From contig CAZDEH010000014.1 of assembly GCA_964504665.1 (NCBI GenBank), positions 1-21,947 of the forward strand: a DNA stretch of 21,947 nucleotides. Reading direction: 5' to 3'. Below are positions 12,818 through 19,829 of this stretch, one piece after another. The translations under genes and the position numbers were made by a program. How positions within the stretch are numbered: position 1 is the stretch's first letter; every line of letters starts with the position of its first letter. The DNA is from STC-54 sp964504665. GTDB taxonomy: Bacteria > Patescibacteriota > Microgenomatia > Daviesbacterales > UBA10151. Under the pieces are notes generated by a model. It was not told the origin of the DNA. It made no database searches and saw nothing but the letters and a program-made list of their open reading frames with translations.

Positions 12818-13681
12818 ATGTCTTATGGGGATAATATAGATAGGGTACACTCTTTTTCTTTGGGTGATTTCCATGATTTTGATGCCTGTGTGTTTAGATT
12901 TTTTGTAAATCATCACTTACAAAAGAAATATGAATTGGCAGAAGGAAATACAAGTCAGACTATTGGATCTCTTTTAGATTTAGCAATTAAAAAACTACAT
13001 TTGGGGAAAGCTTATAATGAATCTGCTGATTATTTAATTAACTTAATACCTGCTTCCAGTAATGATATTAAAAATGAAGTTTTGGTAAGGGGTACAAACT
13101 CATTTTTTGGAGTAATTCCACCCTTTTTAACTCCCGAAGTAATCACTCTAGCCCAAACTATTTTTAAGAATTATCTAAATGACATGAAAGGGAAAATTAA
13201 ACCTGTGGCTCCGACAAAACAAATGAGTAAACTTAAACCTTTTTGGGAAAGGATTATTAGTGCCGAAAAGCCATTAAAATTATGGGGCGGACCTGATTCA
13301 ATTGAAATAGGAACAGACGGTATACCGGAAGTAGCTGATTACAAATATTTTGAAGATGCAGAGAAGGGTAAATCTTATTTAGATATGGATCTGATGCCTA
13401 AAATATATATACTTCTGACAGCTAATGATTTATCTGAAGCTGGTTTTCATAAGGCTCGGTTTATTGCCAGAATCTGGACAGAACCTGGTAACAATGATTT
13501 TTACGAAGAATTTGATTTAACTAAAGTGAGTAATTTAGAAAACTTTTTTAAAGATAAAGCAGAAAGAATACTCCGCACCAAAGAGCTAACTTTTTGCGAG
13601 AAAGACTATTGTAAGGTCTGTAATAATCCCAATAGGGAAGAATGGGTAGCAGAACTAAAAGTAAAGGGGTGGATAGATTAA
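12818..13681 (+). CDS. PD-(D/E)XK superfamily nuclease, RecB/Cas4-like, with four cysteines
   Basis: A 287-residue protein resembling RecB/Cas4-type nucleases. The N-terminal FSLGDFHDFDACVFRFF (Cys24) matches the 'S...L..Y..CP..F' opening. The metal site is Asp167 (GTDGIPEV) and Asp174-Tyr-Lys176, the (D/E)xK motif. A His often seen near the first helix is replaced by Asp54 (IGSLLDLAIKKL). Three C-terminal Cys (260, 265, 268 in FCEKDYCKVC) together with Cys24 could hold an iron-sulfur cluster as in Cas4/AddB, though the spacing is not standard. No cas genes or repeat array are nearby, so a CRISPR role is unsupported. The start is fixed by the promoter 6 nt upstream. It diverges from the AbrB-like gene. 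Confidence 0.75.
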   Translation: MSYGDNIDRVHSFSLGDFHDFDACVFRFFVNHHLQKKYELAEGNTSQTIGSLLDLAIKKLHLGKAYNESADYLINLIPASSNDIKNEVLVRGTNSFFGVIPPFLTPEVITLAQTIFKNYLNDMKGKIKPVAPTKQMSKLKPFWERIISAEKPLKLWGGPDSIEIGTDGIPEVADYKYFEDAEKGKSYLDMDLMPKIYILLTANDLSEAGFHKARFIARIWTEPGNNDFYEEFDLTKVSNLENFFKDKAERILRTKELTFCEKDYCKVCNNPNREEWVAELKVKGWID

Positions 13682-13687
13682 AGGTGA

Positions 13688-13693
13688 TATAAT
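13688..13693 (+). promoter_or_regulatory. -10 element, leaderless spacing, before the DUF5678-like gene
   Basis: Consensus TATAAT ending 6 nt before the ATG at 13700. No clear -35 box lies at 17 bp. Confidence 0.55.
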
Positions 13694-13699
13694 ACACGT

Positions 13700-13912
13700 A
13701 TGGTGGCTACTGACTGGACAAAAATTTATAAAAATTATCAAGGTCTTTGGGTGGCTTTAAAAGACGATGAAGAAACCGTGATAGCTTCAGGTAAAAGTCT
13801 GGAATAAGCTTCAAAAAAAGCTCTAAAAAAAGGCTATAATGACCCTATCTTTATGCAAGTTCCTCAAAAAGCAGAATATTTTATTGGCAAAATACATAAA
13901 AGTGATATTTAA
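13700..13912 (+). pseudogene. DUF5678-like protein gene interrupted by an in-frame TAA
   Basis: One frame reads from ATG 13700 to TAA 13910-13912 with a single internal TAA at 13805-13807. The two halves join into one protein of 70 codons: WTKIYKNYQGLWVAL...VIASGKSLE, stop, ASKKALKKGY...PIFMQVPQKAEYFIG. This fits the small DUF5678 family ('Y.G.WVA', 'vvasGksl.ea.kkA.kkG', 'VP'). The context SLE-stop-ASKKA suggests that a GAA Glu codon became TAA by one base change. It could be a real pseudogene, a sequencing error or a readthrough case. The gene keeps a consensus -10 and partly overlaps the retropepsin-like gene that follows. Confidence 0.65.
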
Positions 13913-14314
13913 ATATCGCCAGATTAATTTACCTTCTCCATTTTCTCATAGAAAGTATCTTCTAAGGCCAATTATTTCTTTAGGTTTAAGTTACAAAAAG
14001 AGCTCAATTCGTTATGAGGCCTTAATTGATTCTGGAGCAGATTTTAGTATTTTCCCCATAGAAATTGCCCAAAAATTAGGTATTCTCCTAAAAAAAGAGA
14101 GGATCGTATTTGTTTTTCTGGTTTGGGGGATGAGTTTATAGAGGGATTTAAAAGTAAAATTATTTTAAGAATAGGTAAATTAGAGTTTAAAACTAATGCA
14201 GTTTTTGCAGATTTAAGCGGTAAAAGTGGTATTTTAGGGCAAAATGGTTTTTTTGATTTGTTTGAAATTAACTTTAATCTTTTAAAAAAAGAAATAAAGA
14301 TTATAAAAAAATAG
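13902..14314 (+). pseudogene. retropepsin-like aspartic protease, split by a -1 shift at an A7 run
   Basis: Two frames together make one retropepsin-like domain. The first (GTG 13902, or an upstream ATG at 13839) encodes LRPIISLGL and the catalytic motif ALIDSGADFSIFP followed by IAQKLGI, then runs out of homology and stops at 14139-14141. The second frame gives PKKREDRICFSGLGDEFIEGFKSKI...AVFADLSGKSGILGQNGFFDLFEI, the typical second half with the ILGxxGFF motif. The frames meet at CTA AAA AAA GAG (14088-14099). A one-base backward shift on A AAA AAA (14090-14096) restores the full protein. Options are loss of one A, an assembly error in the homopolymer, or real ribosomal or polymerase slippage. 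The GTG start overlaps the end of the DUF5678-like gene, suggesting a two-gene unit. Confidence 0.68.
14090..14096 (+). other. A_AAA_AAA slippery heptamer at the frame junction
   Basis: Seven A in the phase A AAA AAA relative to the upstream frame, followed by G. A -1 slip gives AAA AAA AGA GAG, exactly the frame of the downstream half. No strong downstream stimulatory stem is obvious by eye. Confidence 0.55.
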
Positions 14315-14326
14315 TAAATAGAAATA

Positions 14327-15571
14327 ATGGAGAAAATTTTAATAATAGGATCTGGAGCAAGAGAACATGCTTTGGTTTGGAAAGTAGCTCAAGATTCTCC
14401 GGAAACCCAAATTTTTGCTGCTCCCGGTAATCCTGGAATTGCTGAAGTTGCTAAATGTATACCTATTTTTACAGATAATCCAGTAGAGTTAGCCAATTTT
14501 GCCCATAAAAATAAAATAGATTTTACTATTGTTGGTCCGGAAGTATCATTGGCAGCTGGGGTAGTGGATAAATTTCAAAGCAGACATTTAGCAATTTTTG
14601 GACCTACCAAAAAAGCTGCCCAAATAGAAACAAGTAAGGTTTGGGCGAAGTGGTTAATGAGAAAATATAATATTCCAACTGGCGACTTTAAATCTTTTAA
14701 CCCACAGGAACTAAAAGAAGCTATGTATTATATTGAAAATCAGGGTGTTCCGATTGTGATTAAAGAGGATGGTATAGCAGCTGGCAAAGGAGTTAGTGTA
14801 GAATTTGAGCTTCAAGAAGCTTTAAAGACTGCAACGCTTAATCTTAAATCAGGGAAACCTATTGTGGTAGAAGAGTATTTAGAAGGTGATGAGGTTAGCA
14901 CTACAGCTATTTGTAACGGGTCAAAATATATAAAAACCCAAATAACAGAAGATCAGAAAAAAGCCTGGGTTGATGGACCAAATACTGGAGGAATGGGAGT
15001 TTATACTCCAGTACCATACGTTAGTACTGAGCTGGAAAATGATTTATATAAAAAAATTACTGAGCCCACTTTAAATGCTTTAGTTTCTGAAGGCATAGAT
15101 TTTCAGGGAATTTTATATACCAATATCATGCTTACAAAAGATGGTCCAAAAGTGATTGAGTACAATAGTAGGTTTGGTGATCCAGAAACTCAAGTTTTAA
15201 TGCCCAGACTGAAAACTTCTTTACTGAATGCATTAACTTTTAAAAGCGAACAATTAGAATGGTTGAATGGTTTTGGAGTGAGTCTAACTTTAGCTTCTGG
15301 TGGATATCCAGGTAAATATGAAATAGGAAAAGTGATTGAAGGGATTAATGACGCTAAAAAGATGAAAGATATATTAGTTTTCCATGCCGGGACAAAAATA
15401 GAAGATGGAAAACTAGTTACAGCAGGAGGTAGGGTATTATCTGTGGTGGCATTAGGACAAACTTTAGAAGAAGCAGTTAAAAGGGTTTATGAGGCATCAG
15501 CCAAAATTAATTTTGAAGGTGTGTACTATAGAAAAGATATAGCTCAAAAGTGTTCTAAAATCTTGCCTTAA
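14327..15571 (+). CDS. purD: phosphoribosylamine--glycine ligase (GAR synthetase)
   Basis: Second step of de novo purine synthesis: joins phosphoribosylamine and glycine using ATP. The 414-residue product has the standard PurD layout: N-terminal LIIGSGAREHALVWK, IVGPEVSLAAGVVD, the ATP-grasp core (IVIKEDGIAAGKGVSV, VVEEYLEGDEVS, TGGMGVYTPVP, EYNSRFGDPETQ) and a C-terminal domain with ASGGYPGKYE and FHAGTK...GGRVLSV. Length and motifs are normal. No other pur gene is in the window, so it stands alone here, 12 bases after the split retropepsin-like gene. Its stop overlaps that of the convergent unknown gene by 4 bases. Confidence 0.95.
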   Translation: MEKILIIGSGAREHALVWKVAQDSPETQIFAAPGNPGIAEVAKCIPIFTDNPVELANFAHKNKIDFTIVGPEVSLAAGVVDKFQSRHLAIFGPTKKAAQIETSKVWAKWLMRKYNIPTGDFKSFNPQELKEAMYYIENQGVPIVIKEDGIAAGKGVSVEFELQEALKTATLNLKSGKPIVVEEYLEGDEVSTTAICNGSKYIKTQITEDQKKAWVDGPNTGGMGVYTPVPYVSTELENDLYKKITEPTLNALVSEGIDFQGILYTNIMLTKDGPKVIEYNSRFGDPETQVLMPRLKTSLLNALTFKSEQLEWLNGFGVSLTLASGGYPGKYEIGKVIEGINDAKKMKDILVFHAGTKIEDGKLVTAGGRVLSVVALGQTLEEAVKRVYEASAKINFEGVYYRKDIAQKCSKILP

Positions 15572-16050
15572 AAAGATAAATCCTGTTTAACACAGTAACT
15601 ACACAGGCTGGGAGAGGAGGAACGAGGGAAATCATAGTGAGAGGCTTGTTTGGCGGAGAAATTAATTAAAATTACTTCAGCTATTCGATCGTTTTTTTGG
15701 TATCTTTGCACAAGAGACTGATTCCAGGGATTATCACCTAATGTAGGTAAGTCGACCACACCCATAGTAGAAGCGATCACGAAACGCTCTAATTGTTCGG
15801 CTACCTCCACTGCAGTTTCCATAACAGCAGCTAATCTGACGGCTCTATCTTGGTTTTGTTCAATGCAGGCTAAAATATCGATCGACAACATCGGATAATC
15901 TAGCCCTGTGATAATGGTGGCTAAAGCGAGGCCTTCAATTTTTTCAGTTTGGCTTAAATGATGGACAAATCCGGTTATGATTTCTTTGGCTGGTTGAAAT
16001 GGAGTAGGTAAAGGTAGTTCTTTTAAATATTGAGGAGTTTCTTCGGTCAT
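15568..16050 (-). CDS. hypothetical protein (160 aa) coupled to thpR
   Basis: A 160-residue soluble protein that I do not recognise. The centre is predicted helical (LSIDILACIEQNQDRAVRLAAVMETAVEVAEQLERFVIAS). The C-terminal part has VILINFSAKQASHYDFPRSS and a closing CSYCVKQ (CxxC). Its ATG shares four bases with the stop of the 2'-5' RNA ligase-like gene (ATGA), so the two are translationally coupled and probably act in the same process or are simply packed. Its stop overlaps the purD stop on the other strand. A metal or redox role for the CxxC is possible but unsupported otherwise. Confidence 0.65.
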   Translation of the reverse strand: MTEETPQYLKELPLPTPFQPAKEIITGFVHHLSQTEKIEGLALATIITGLDYPMLSIDILACIEQNQDRAVRLAAVMETAVEVAEQLERFVIASTMGVVDLPTLGDNPWNQSLVQRYQKNDRIAEVILINFSAKQASHYDFPRSSSPSLCSYCVKQDLSF

Positions 16051-16613
16051 GGTATTAAAAAGACCTCTGCCAGAGTGTTGTGAGTATGAAAGCCTTCTTC
16101 AGGAATTGATTCGAAAAGTTTAATGGAGGTGATGTTAATAGATGGGGAATCTTCTTTAACTGCCATTTCCTGTAGTTCTCTCTCTTGGTGCTCTGATAAA
16201 ACGTACTGGCTACCGACTTTACCAATGGCAATATGAGGAACATAACGCCTGTCATCAGTATCGAGTCCCAATTTGGCGATCCCATCTTTAATTCTTTCCC
16301 TGAGCACAAATAATTTATCAATATCACCTTTTACACCTATCCAAAAAGTATGAGGATGATGCAAATTAGGAAAAGCATCAATATAAGCAGGTATGATAGG
16401 AAAAGGAGAAATTCCACTGACTGCATCTTTTATAACATCTATTAAGTCGTTCATCATTGTTTCAGGCTCTTCACCAATAAAAGCAATTGTCAGATGAAGT
16501 TTATTATTATCTGTTAGCCTTATACCAGGCACGATTTGTTGCAGATCAGCTTGAACAGTCTTTAAAGACTGGCGGCAGTTATCAGAAATTTCCAGAGCAA
16601 TAAAAAATCTCAT
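16047..16613 (-). CDS. thpR: RNA 2',3'-cyclic phosphodiesterase (2'-5' RNA ligase family, ThpR-like)
   Basis: A 188-residue member of the 2H phosphoesterase/LigT family, which acts on 2',3'-cyclic phosphate ends or 2'-5' linked RNA. The first HxT motif is intact: His40-Leu-Thr42 in LHLTIAFIGE. The second is changed: His127-Ile-Ala129 in YVPHIAIGKV, where Thr or Ser is usual. Both catalytic His are kept, so activity is plausible but may be altered. The N-terminal RFFIALEISDNCRQSL is typical of the family. It sits 3 bases after the VanW-type gene and overlaps the next gene by 4, in one operon. Confidence 0.87.
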   Translation of the reverse strand: MRFFIALEISDNCRQSLKTVQADLQQIVPGIRLTDNNKLHLTIAFIGEEPETMMNDLIDVIKDAVSGISPFPIIPAYIDAFPNLHHPHTFWIGVKGDIDKLFVLRERIKDGIAKLGLDTDDRRYVPHIAIGKVGSQYVLSEHQERELQEMAVKEDSPSINITSIKLFESIPEEGFHTHNTLAEVFLIP

Positions 16614-16616
16614 ATA

Positions 16617-18443
16617 TTATTCTTTGGTTCCGACCAGTGTGATTTTTTGCCAGGGGCGGAAGTTAGAACGCCAGACTTCATCAATTAATATTTCTCCGTT
16701 TTTGGTAACAGTTCTTTTAAACTGGGTATTCATTCCCCAGATGGAATGTTCAATTTCTTTTTCGGTGCCTTTGGGTAAGTTAGGATCATCTTGTCTAAGA
16801 TCAGGTGGGGGAGGAGTTTGACTTAATACTACGGGTTTTGCTACATTTGTGACTCTACCATCTGACGTACCGTAGATCTGAAAAGTTAGAGTTGTACCTA
16901 CCATCTGGTTTTGCACCAGAATATAAGTGGAGGTATCATTTTTGAACTTGAAATCAACATAGGGAGGAAAAACTGTGGCATCAAAACCGGGGGGAGAACC
17001 ACCTTGTTCATAAAATCCTACTCGGTAAACATGGGCTGTACGCTCTATAATTGGGAGTCCGGCGTTTAATACTGCCCTAAATAGTGTAGTAGAAACTTGG
17101 CAAACTCCTCCGCCATCATCCAAAACAGTTTTACCTTCTTTAATAACGTAAGCCTGTTTAAAACCAGTAGCAGCAGTTACCTCTCCCAGATACTCATTAA
17201 AAGAAAAAATCTCTCCTGGGGGAACCAGTATACCGTTAGTTTTAGCAGCAGATAACCCGATGTTGTAGACTCTGTTGGGAATAGAATCAATAAAACTGGA
17301 AGTGCCAGTACCCAATAGATCTTTGATACCGAGGTTATTAACCTTGTCGGCTGAGGTTTTTAGATAAGTTGTTTCTACCGGTAACTCGACACTCGTGGTA
17401 TTGTTAGCAATTGCCGCGGTAATCAGTGTAGAGCTTTTAGTAAGATTTAAGGCTCTACCTTCCTGACCGGGTTGAAACTCTGTGACTCTTTGTGCTTTTT
17501 CATCAAAAACAAACTTTGCTTCCTGTAATTGTTGATCAGTTTTATCCGCAATTTTTTGTAAATAATTAAATAATTTATCGTTATCAAGCAACAGTTCACT
17601 GTCAGTGATTGTTTGTTTGCCAAAAGAGATCTCCTTAATAGCGAAATCCTGATCATTACTACGGAGGGATACAAGTTCTATTTTGGTATTATCAAAATCA
17701 AGTAAGTTATACAAGGTAGCTTGATCTATGACCCAAATATCACTCTCAAAATATAAGGTGATAGGAGATTTTTTGGCCAAATCCAAAACTTTTTTATATT
17801 TTTCCGCCCTTTCTGTTGTAAGAGTTGGCAAAAGAGGTTTAATAGGTAATAAACGGGGTGCATCTCCTTTTAGAGTTAAATAACTTTCTATTGATTCCAA
17901 TAGTTTTTTCTTATCAAGTTCAATGCCATCCTCCGCAGGAATAACGCTCACAGTATCTCGGAAGATAATTTGAGCTGGCAGTGCTTCTTTTTTAATTTTT
18001 TGATTAATTAAATTTATTTGAGAAGAGACCCTGGCAGAATTTTTATACTTTAACCGAAGATTAAATTTATTACCTACAAGAAGTAATTTAAATTGATCAC
18101 GGGTATCTTTTAAAACATTCCCGGTTCTGCCTGTCATAAAAGCTGTTTGGATGGAATCTGTTAAGTCTATCTCCGGTAAAGCTAAACTAGGATTTATGAC
18201 AAAAGTTTGGTTTTGATAAATCAGAGAAATCTGCGTTTCTTTTCTATCTTCAAATTGACTGTGTAGTTTATTTGTTATAACAAAAACACTTTGTCCGCCA
18301 ACATCCTGGCCTGCAATTTTAACACCGGGGAAAAACTTATCCTGATAAAATTTCAGAAAAGCCAAATATAGAAAAAGCAGCACTGCTATAACAGTAAATA
18401 TAAAAGTTAGAATAAACCGAAGCTTACGGGTAGGTATTTTCAT
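16617..18443 (-). CDS. VanW/YoaR-like envelope protein with peptidoglycan-binding-type repeats
   Basis: A 608-residue membrane-anchored exported protein. A basic start and one transmembrane segment (about 9-31) anchor it. The middle holds YoaR-type (PG_binding_4) repeats at roughly 60-160 and 215-350. The VanW domain spans about 390-520 with NRVYNIGLSAAKTNGILVPP, EIFSFNEYLG, DGGGVCQVSTTLFRA and FYEQGGSPPGFDATVF. A G5-like segment closes the protein (FKRTVTKNGEILIDEVWRS). The family name comes from vancomycin clusters, but VanW proteins are common outside them and resistance should not be assumed; a wall-related role is likely. It leads an operon with thpR and an unknown gene, and its promoter overlaps that of the divergent solute-binding protein. 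Confidence 0.88.
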   Translation of the reverse strand: MKIPTRKLRFILTFIFTVIAVLLFLYLAFLKFYQDKFFPGVKIAGQDVGGQSVFVITNKLHSQFEDRKETQISLIYQNQTFVINPSLALPEIDLTDSIQTAFMTGRTGNVLKDTRDQFKLLLVGNKFNLRLKYKNSARVSSQINLINQKIKKEALPAQIIFRDTVSVIPAEDGIELDKKKLLESIESYLTLKGDAPRLLPIKPLLPTLTTERAEKYKKVLDLAKKSPITLYFESDIWVIDQATLYNLLDFDNTKIELVSLRSNDQDFAIKEISFGKQTITDSELLLDNDKLFNYLQKIADKTDQQLQEAKFVFDEKAQRVTEFQPGQEGRALNLTKSSTLITAAIANNTTSVELPVETTYLKTSADKVNNLGIKDLLGTGTSSFIDSIPNRVYNIGLSAAKTNGILVPPGEIFSFNEYLGEVTAATGFKQAYVIKEGKTVLDDGGGVCQVSTTLFRAVLNAGLPIIERTAHVYRVGFYEQGGSPPGFDATVFPPYVDFKFKNDTSTYILVQNQMVGTTLTFQIYGTSDGRVTNVAKPVVLSQTPPPPDLRQDDPNLPKGTEKEIEHSIWGMNTQFKRTVTKNGEILIDEVWRSNFRPWQKITLVGTKE

Positions 18444-18454
18444 AGATGACTCAA

Positions 18455-18483
18455 ATTTTATACGTAATTGATTGTATAATCAA
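18455..18483 (-). promoter_or_regulatory. promoter of the VanW operon
   Basis: Minus strand: TTGATT (18478-18483), 17-bp spacer, TAAAAT (18455-18460), with the ATG 11 nt further on at 18443. The -35 box overlaps the -10 of the divergent gene, so the two promoters probably compete for polymerase. Confidence 0.55.
18475..18480 (+). promoter_or_regulatory. -10 element of the solute-binding protein gene, leaderless spacing
   Basis: TATAAT, then 6 nt, then the in-frame ATG at 18487. This placement argues against an in-frame TTG start at 18472, which would lie upstream of the transcription start. Confidence 0.6.
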
Positions 18484-18486
18484 TGT

Positions 18487-19800
18487 ATGAGGAATATGGT
18501 GATAGCTGTAATTGGATTAGCGGTTATTTTGGGGGTGATATTTTGGCGGTATAGTAACCAGATTATAAGCATGTTTAATCCTCCTGATCAGGAAAGTCAA
18601 CAAGTTAATTTAACTTGGTGGGGGCTCTTTGATGAAGAGCCAGTCTATCGCTCGTTAATTGAAAACTATCAGCTTGAGCATCCGAATGTTAAGATCACTT
18701 ATGTTAAGCAATCGAAGATTAATTACCGGCCTAGGTTGCAAACACAGCTTCGGGCAGGGCAAGGTCCGGATATCTTTATGGTTCATTCCTCCTGGATACC
18801 AATGTTTAGAGGAGATCTAATGGGAAGCCCCGAGACTATATATTCTGCAGCAGAGTTTAGTCAGATTTATTATCCAATTATCAAAGATAATTTGGTTAGT
18901 TCAAATAAGGTTTATGGAATTCCGGTAGAAGTTGATGGATTAGCTTTGTATTATAACGAAGATCTTCTAAAATTTGCGAATGTTGCCCTGCCTAAAACTT
19001 GGCAACAATTTCTTGATGGAGCCAGAAAAATAACAGTCAGAAATAAAGACGGGCAGATTGAAACTGCCGGAGTGGCACTGGGAACAACTACTAATGTAGA
19101 TTTCTGGCCTGAAATTTTAGGTTTACTGTTTATGCAGCAGCCTGATACTAACTTGGATGTACCTGGCAATAAAAGCGGGGGGGATGTGTTAAGATTTTAT
19201 ACCAGTTTTATCACTGATCCACAAAATAAAACCTGGGATGTGAACTTACCATCTTCTACTCAAATGTTTACAGACGGTAAGCTAGCTTTTTATTTTGCAG
19301 ATGCCAAAAGAGCCGAAAGTATCCGTAGGGCTAATCCAAATTTAAAGTTTAAAGTTGTGCCTGTACCTCAACTTCCCGGAGGAGAAGTAAATTGGGGCAG
19401 TTTTTGGGTATACTCGGTTGCAAGTAATCCTAACTCTACTTCCGCTTGGGAGTTTTTAAAATATTTATCGTTACCACAATCCCTGCAGATTTTGTATCAA
19501 CAGCAGACTCAAAATGAGGCTATAGGTAAGGCTTTCCCAAGGCGCGATATGGCAGATTTATTAAGAAGCGATACAATTCTGGGGGCATTTGTGATAGAGG
19601 CACCAACTATGAAAAGCTGGTTTCTAAATTCCGATGCTACGGACGCCGGCATTAATGATGAGGTTATTGCTTTATATAAAGAAGCTGTTGACAGTGTGTT
19701 ACAAGGTAAAGATCCTCAACAGGTTCTACAGGGAGTGGATGTTAAAATAAAGCAATCAATAGATAAATATACCAGCCCTCCTACTCCAACTAAAAAATAG
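18487..19800 (+). CDS. ABC-type extracellular solute-binding protein (family 1, sugar-type)
   Basis: A 437-residue membrane-anchored binding protein. The N-terminus has one hydrophobic segment (MVIAVIGLAVILGVIFW) and no lipobox Cys, so it is held by a signal anchor and not by a lipid. The mature part shows the family 1 pattern: LTWWGLFDEEPVYRSLIENYQLEHPNVKITYV, RAGQGPDIFMVHSSW, YGIPVEVDGLALYYNEDLL, TWQQFLDGARKI, FTDGKLAFYFAD and SAWEFLKYLS. It would catch a sugar or other small solute for an ABC importer, but no permease or ATPase genes are next to it. The ligand is unknown. It ends in a Pro/Thr/Lys tail and converges on murB. Confidence 0.88.
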   Translation: MRNMVIAVIGLAVILGVIFWRYSNQIISMFNPPDQESQQVNLTWWGLFDEEPVYRSLIENYQLEHPNVKITYVKQSKINYRPRLQTQLRAGQGPDIFMVHSSWIPMFRGDLMGSPETIYSAAEFSQIYYPIIKDNLVSSNKVYGIPVEVDGLALYYNEDLLKFANVALPKTWQQFLDGARKITVRNKDGQIETAGVALGTTTNVDFWPEILGLLFMQQPDTNLDVPGNKSGGDVLRFYTSFITDPQNKTWDVNLPSSTQMFTDGKLAFYFADAKRAESIRRANPNLKFKVVPVPQLPGGEVNWGSFWVYSVASNPNSTSAWEFLKYLSLPQSLQILYQQQTQNEAIGKAFPRRDMADLLRSDTILGAFVIEAPTMKSWFLNSDATDAGINDEVIALYKEAVDSVLQGKDPQQVLQGVDVKIKQSIDKYTSPPTPTKK

Positions 19801-19829
19801 GAAAAATCCTTTCTTTGCGGTTTACTTCT

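Noticed and set aside
12724..12819. Longer N-terminus (up to 113 residues) for the AbrB-like protein
   Set aside because: The extra part is encoded by tandem repeats and promoter sequence, and the AbrB motif starts after the ATG at 12723.
12818..13681. Reading the Cas4-like nuclease as part of a CRISPR-Cas locus
   Set aside because: No repeat-spacer array and no other cas gene are visible; the tandem 11-bp repeats have no spacers.
16617..18443. Vancomycin resistance role for the VanW-domain protein
   Set aside because: No vanA/H/X or regulator genes nearby, and VanW domains are common outside resistance clusters.
18472..18486. TTG start at 18472 for the solute-binding protein
   Set aside because: It contains the TATAAT hexamer, so it would lie upstream of the transcription start; the ATG at 18487 fits.
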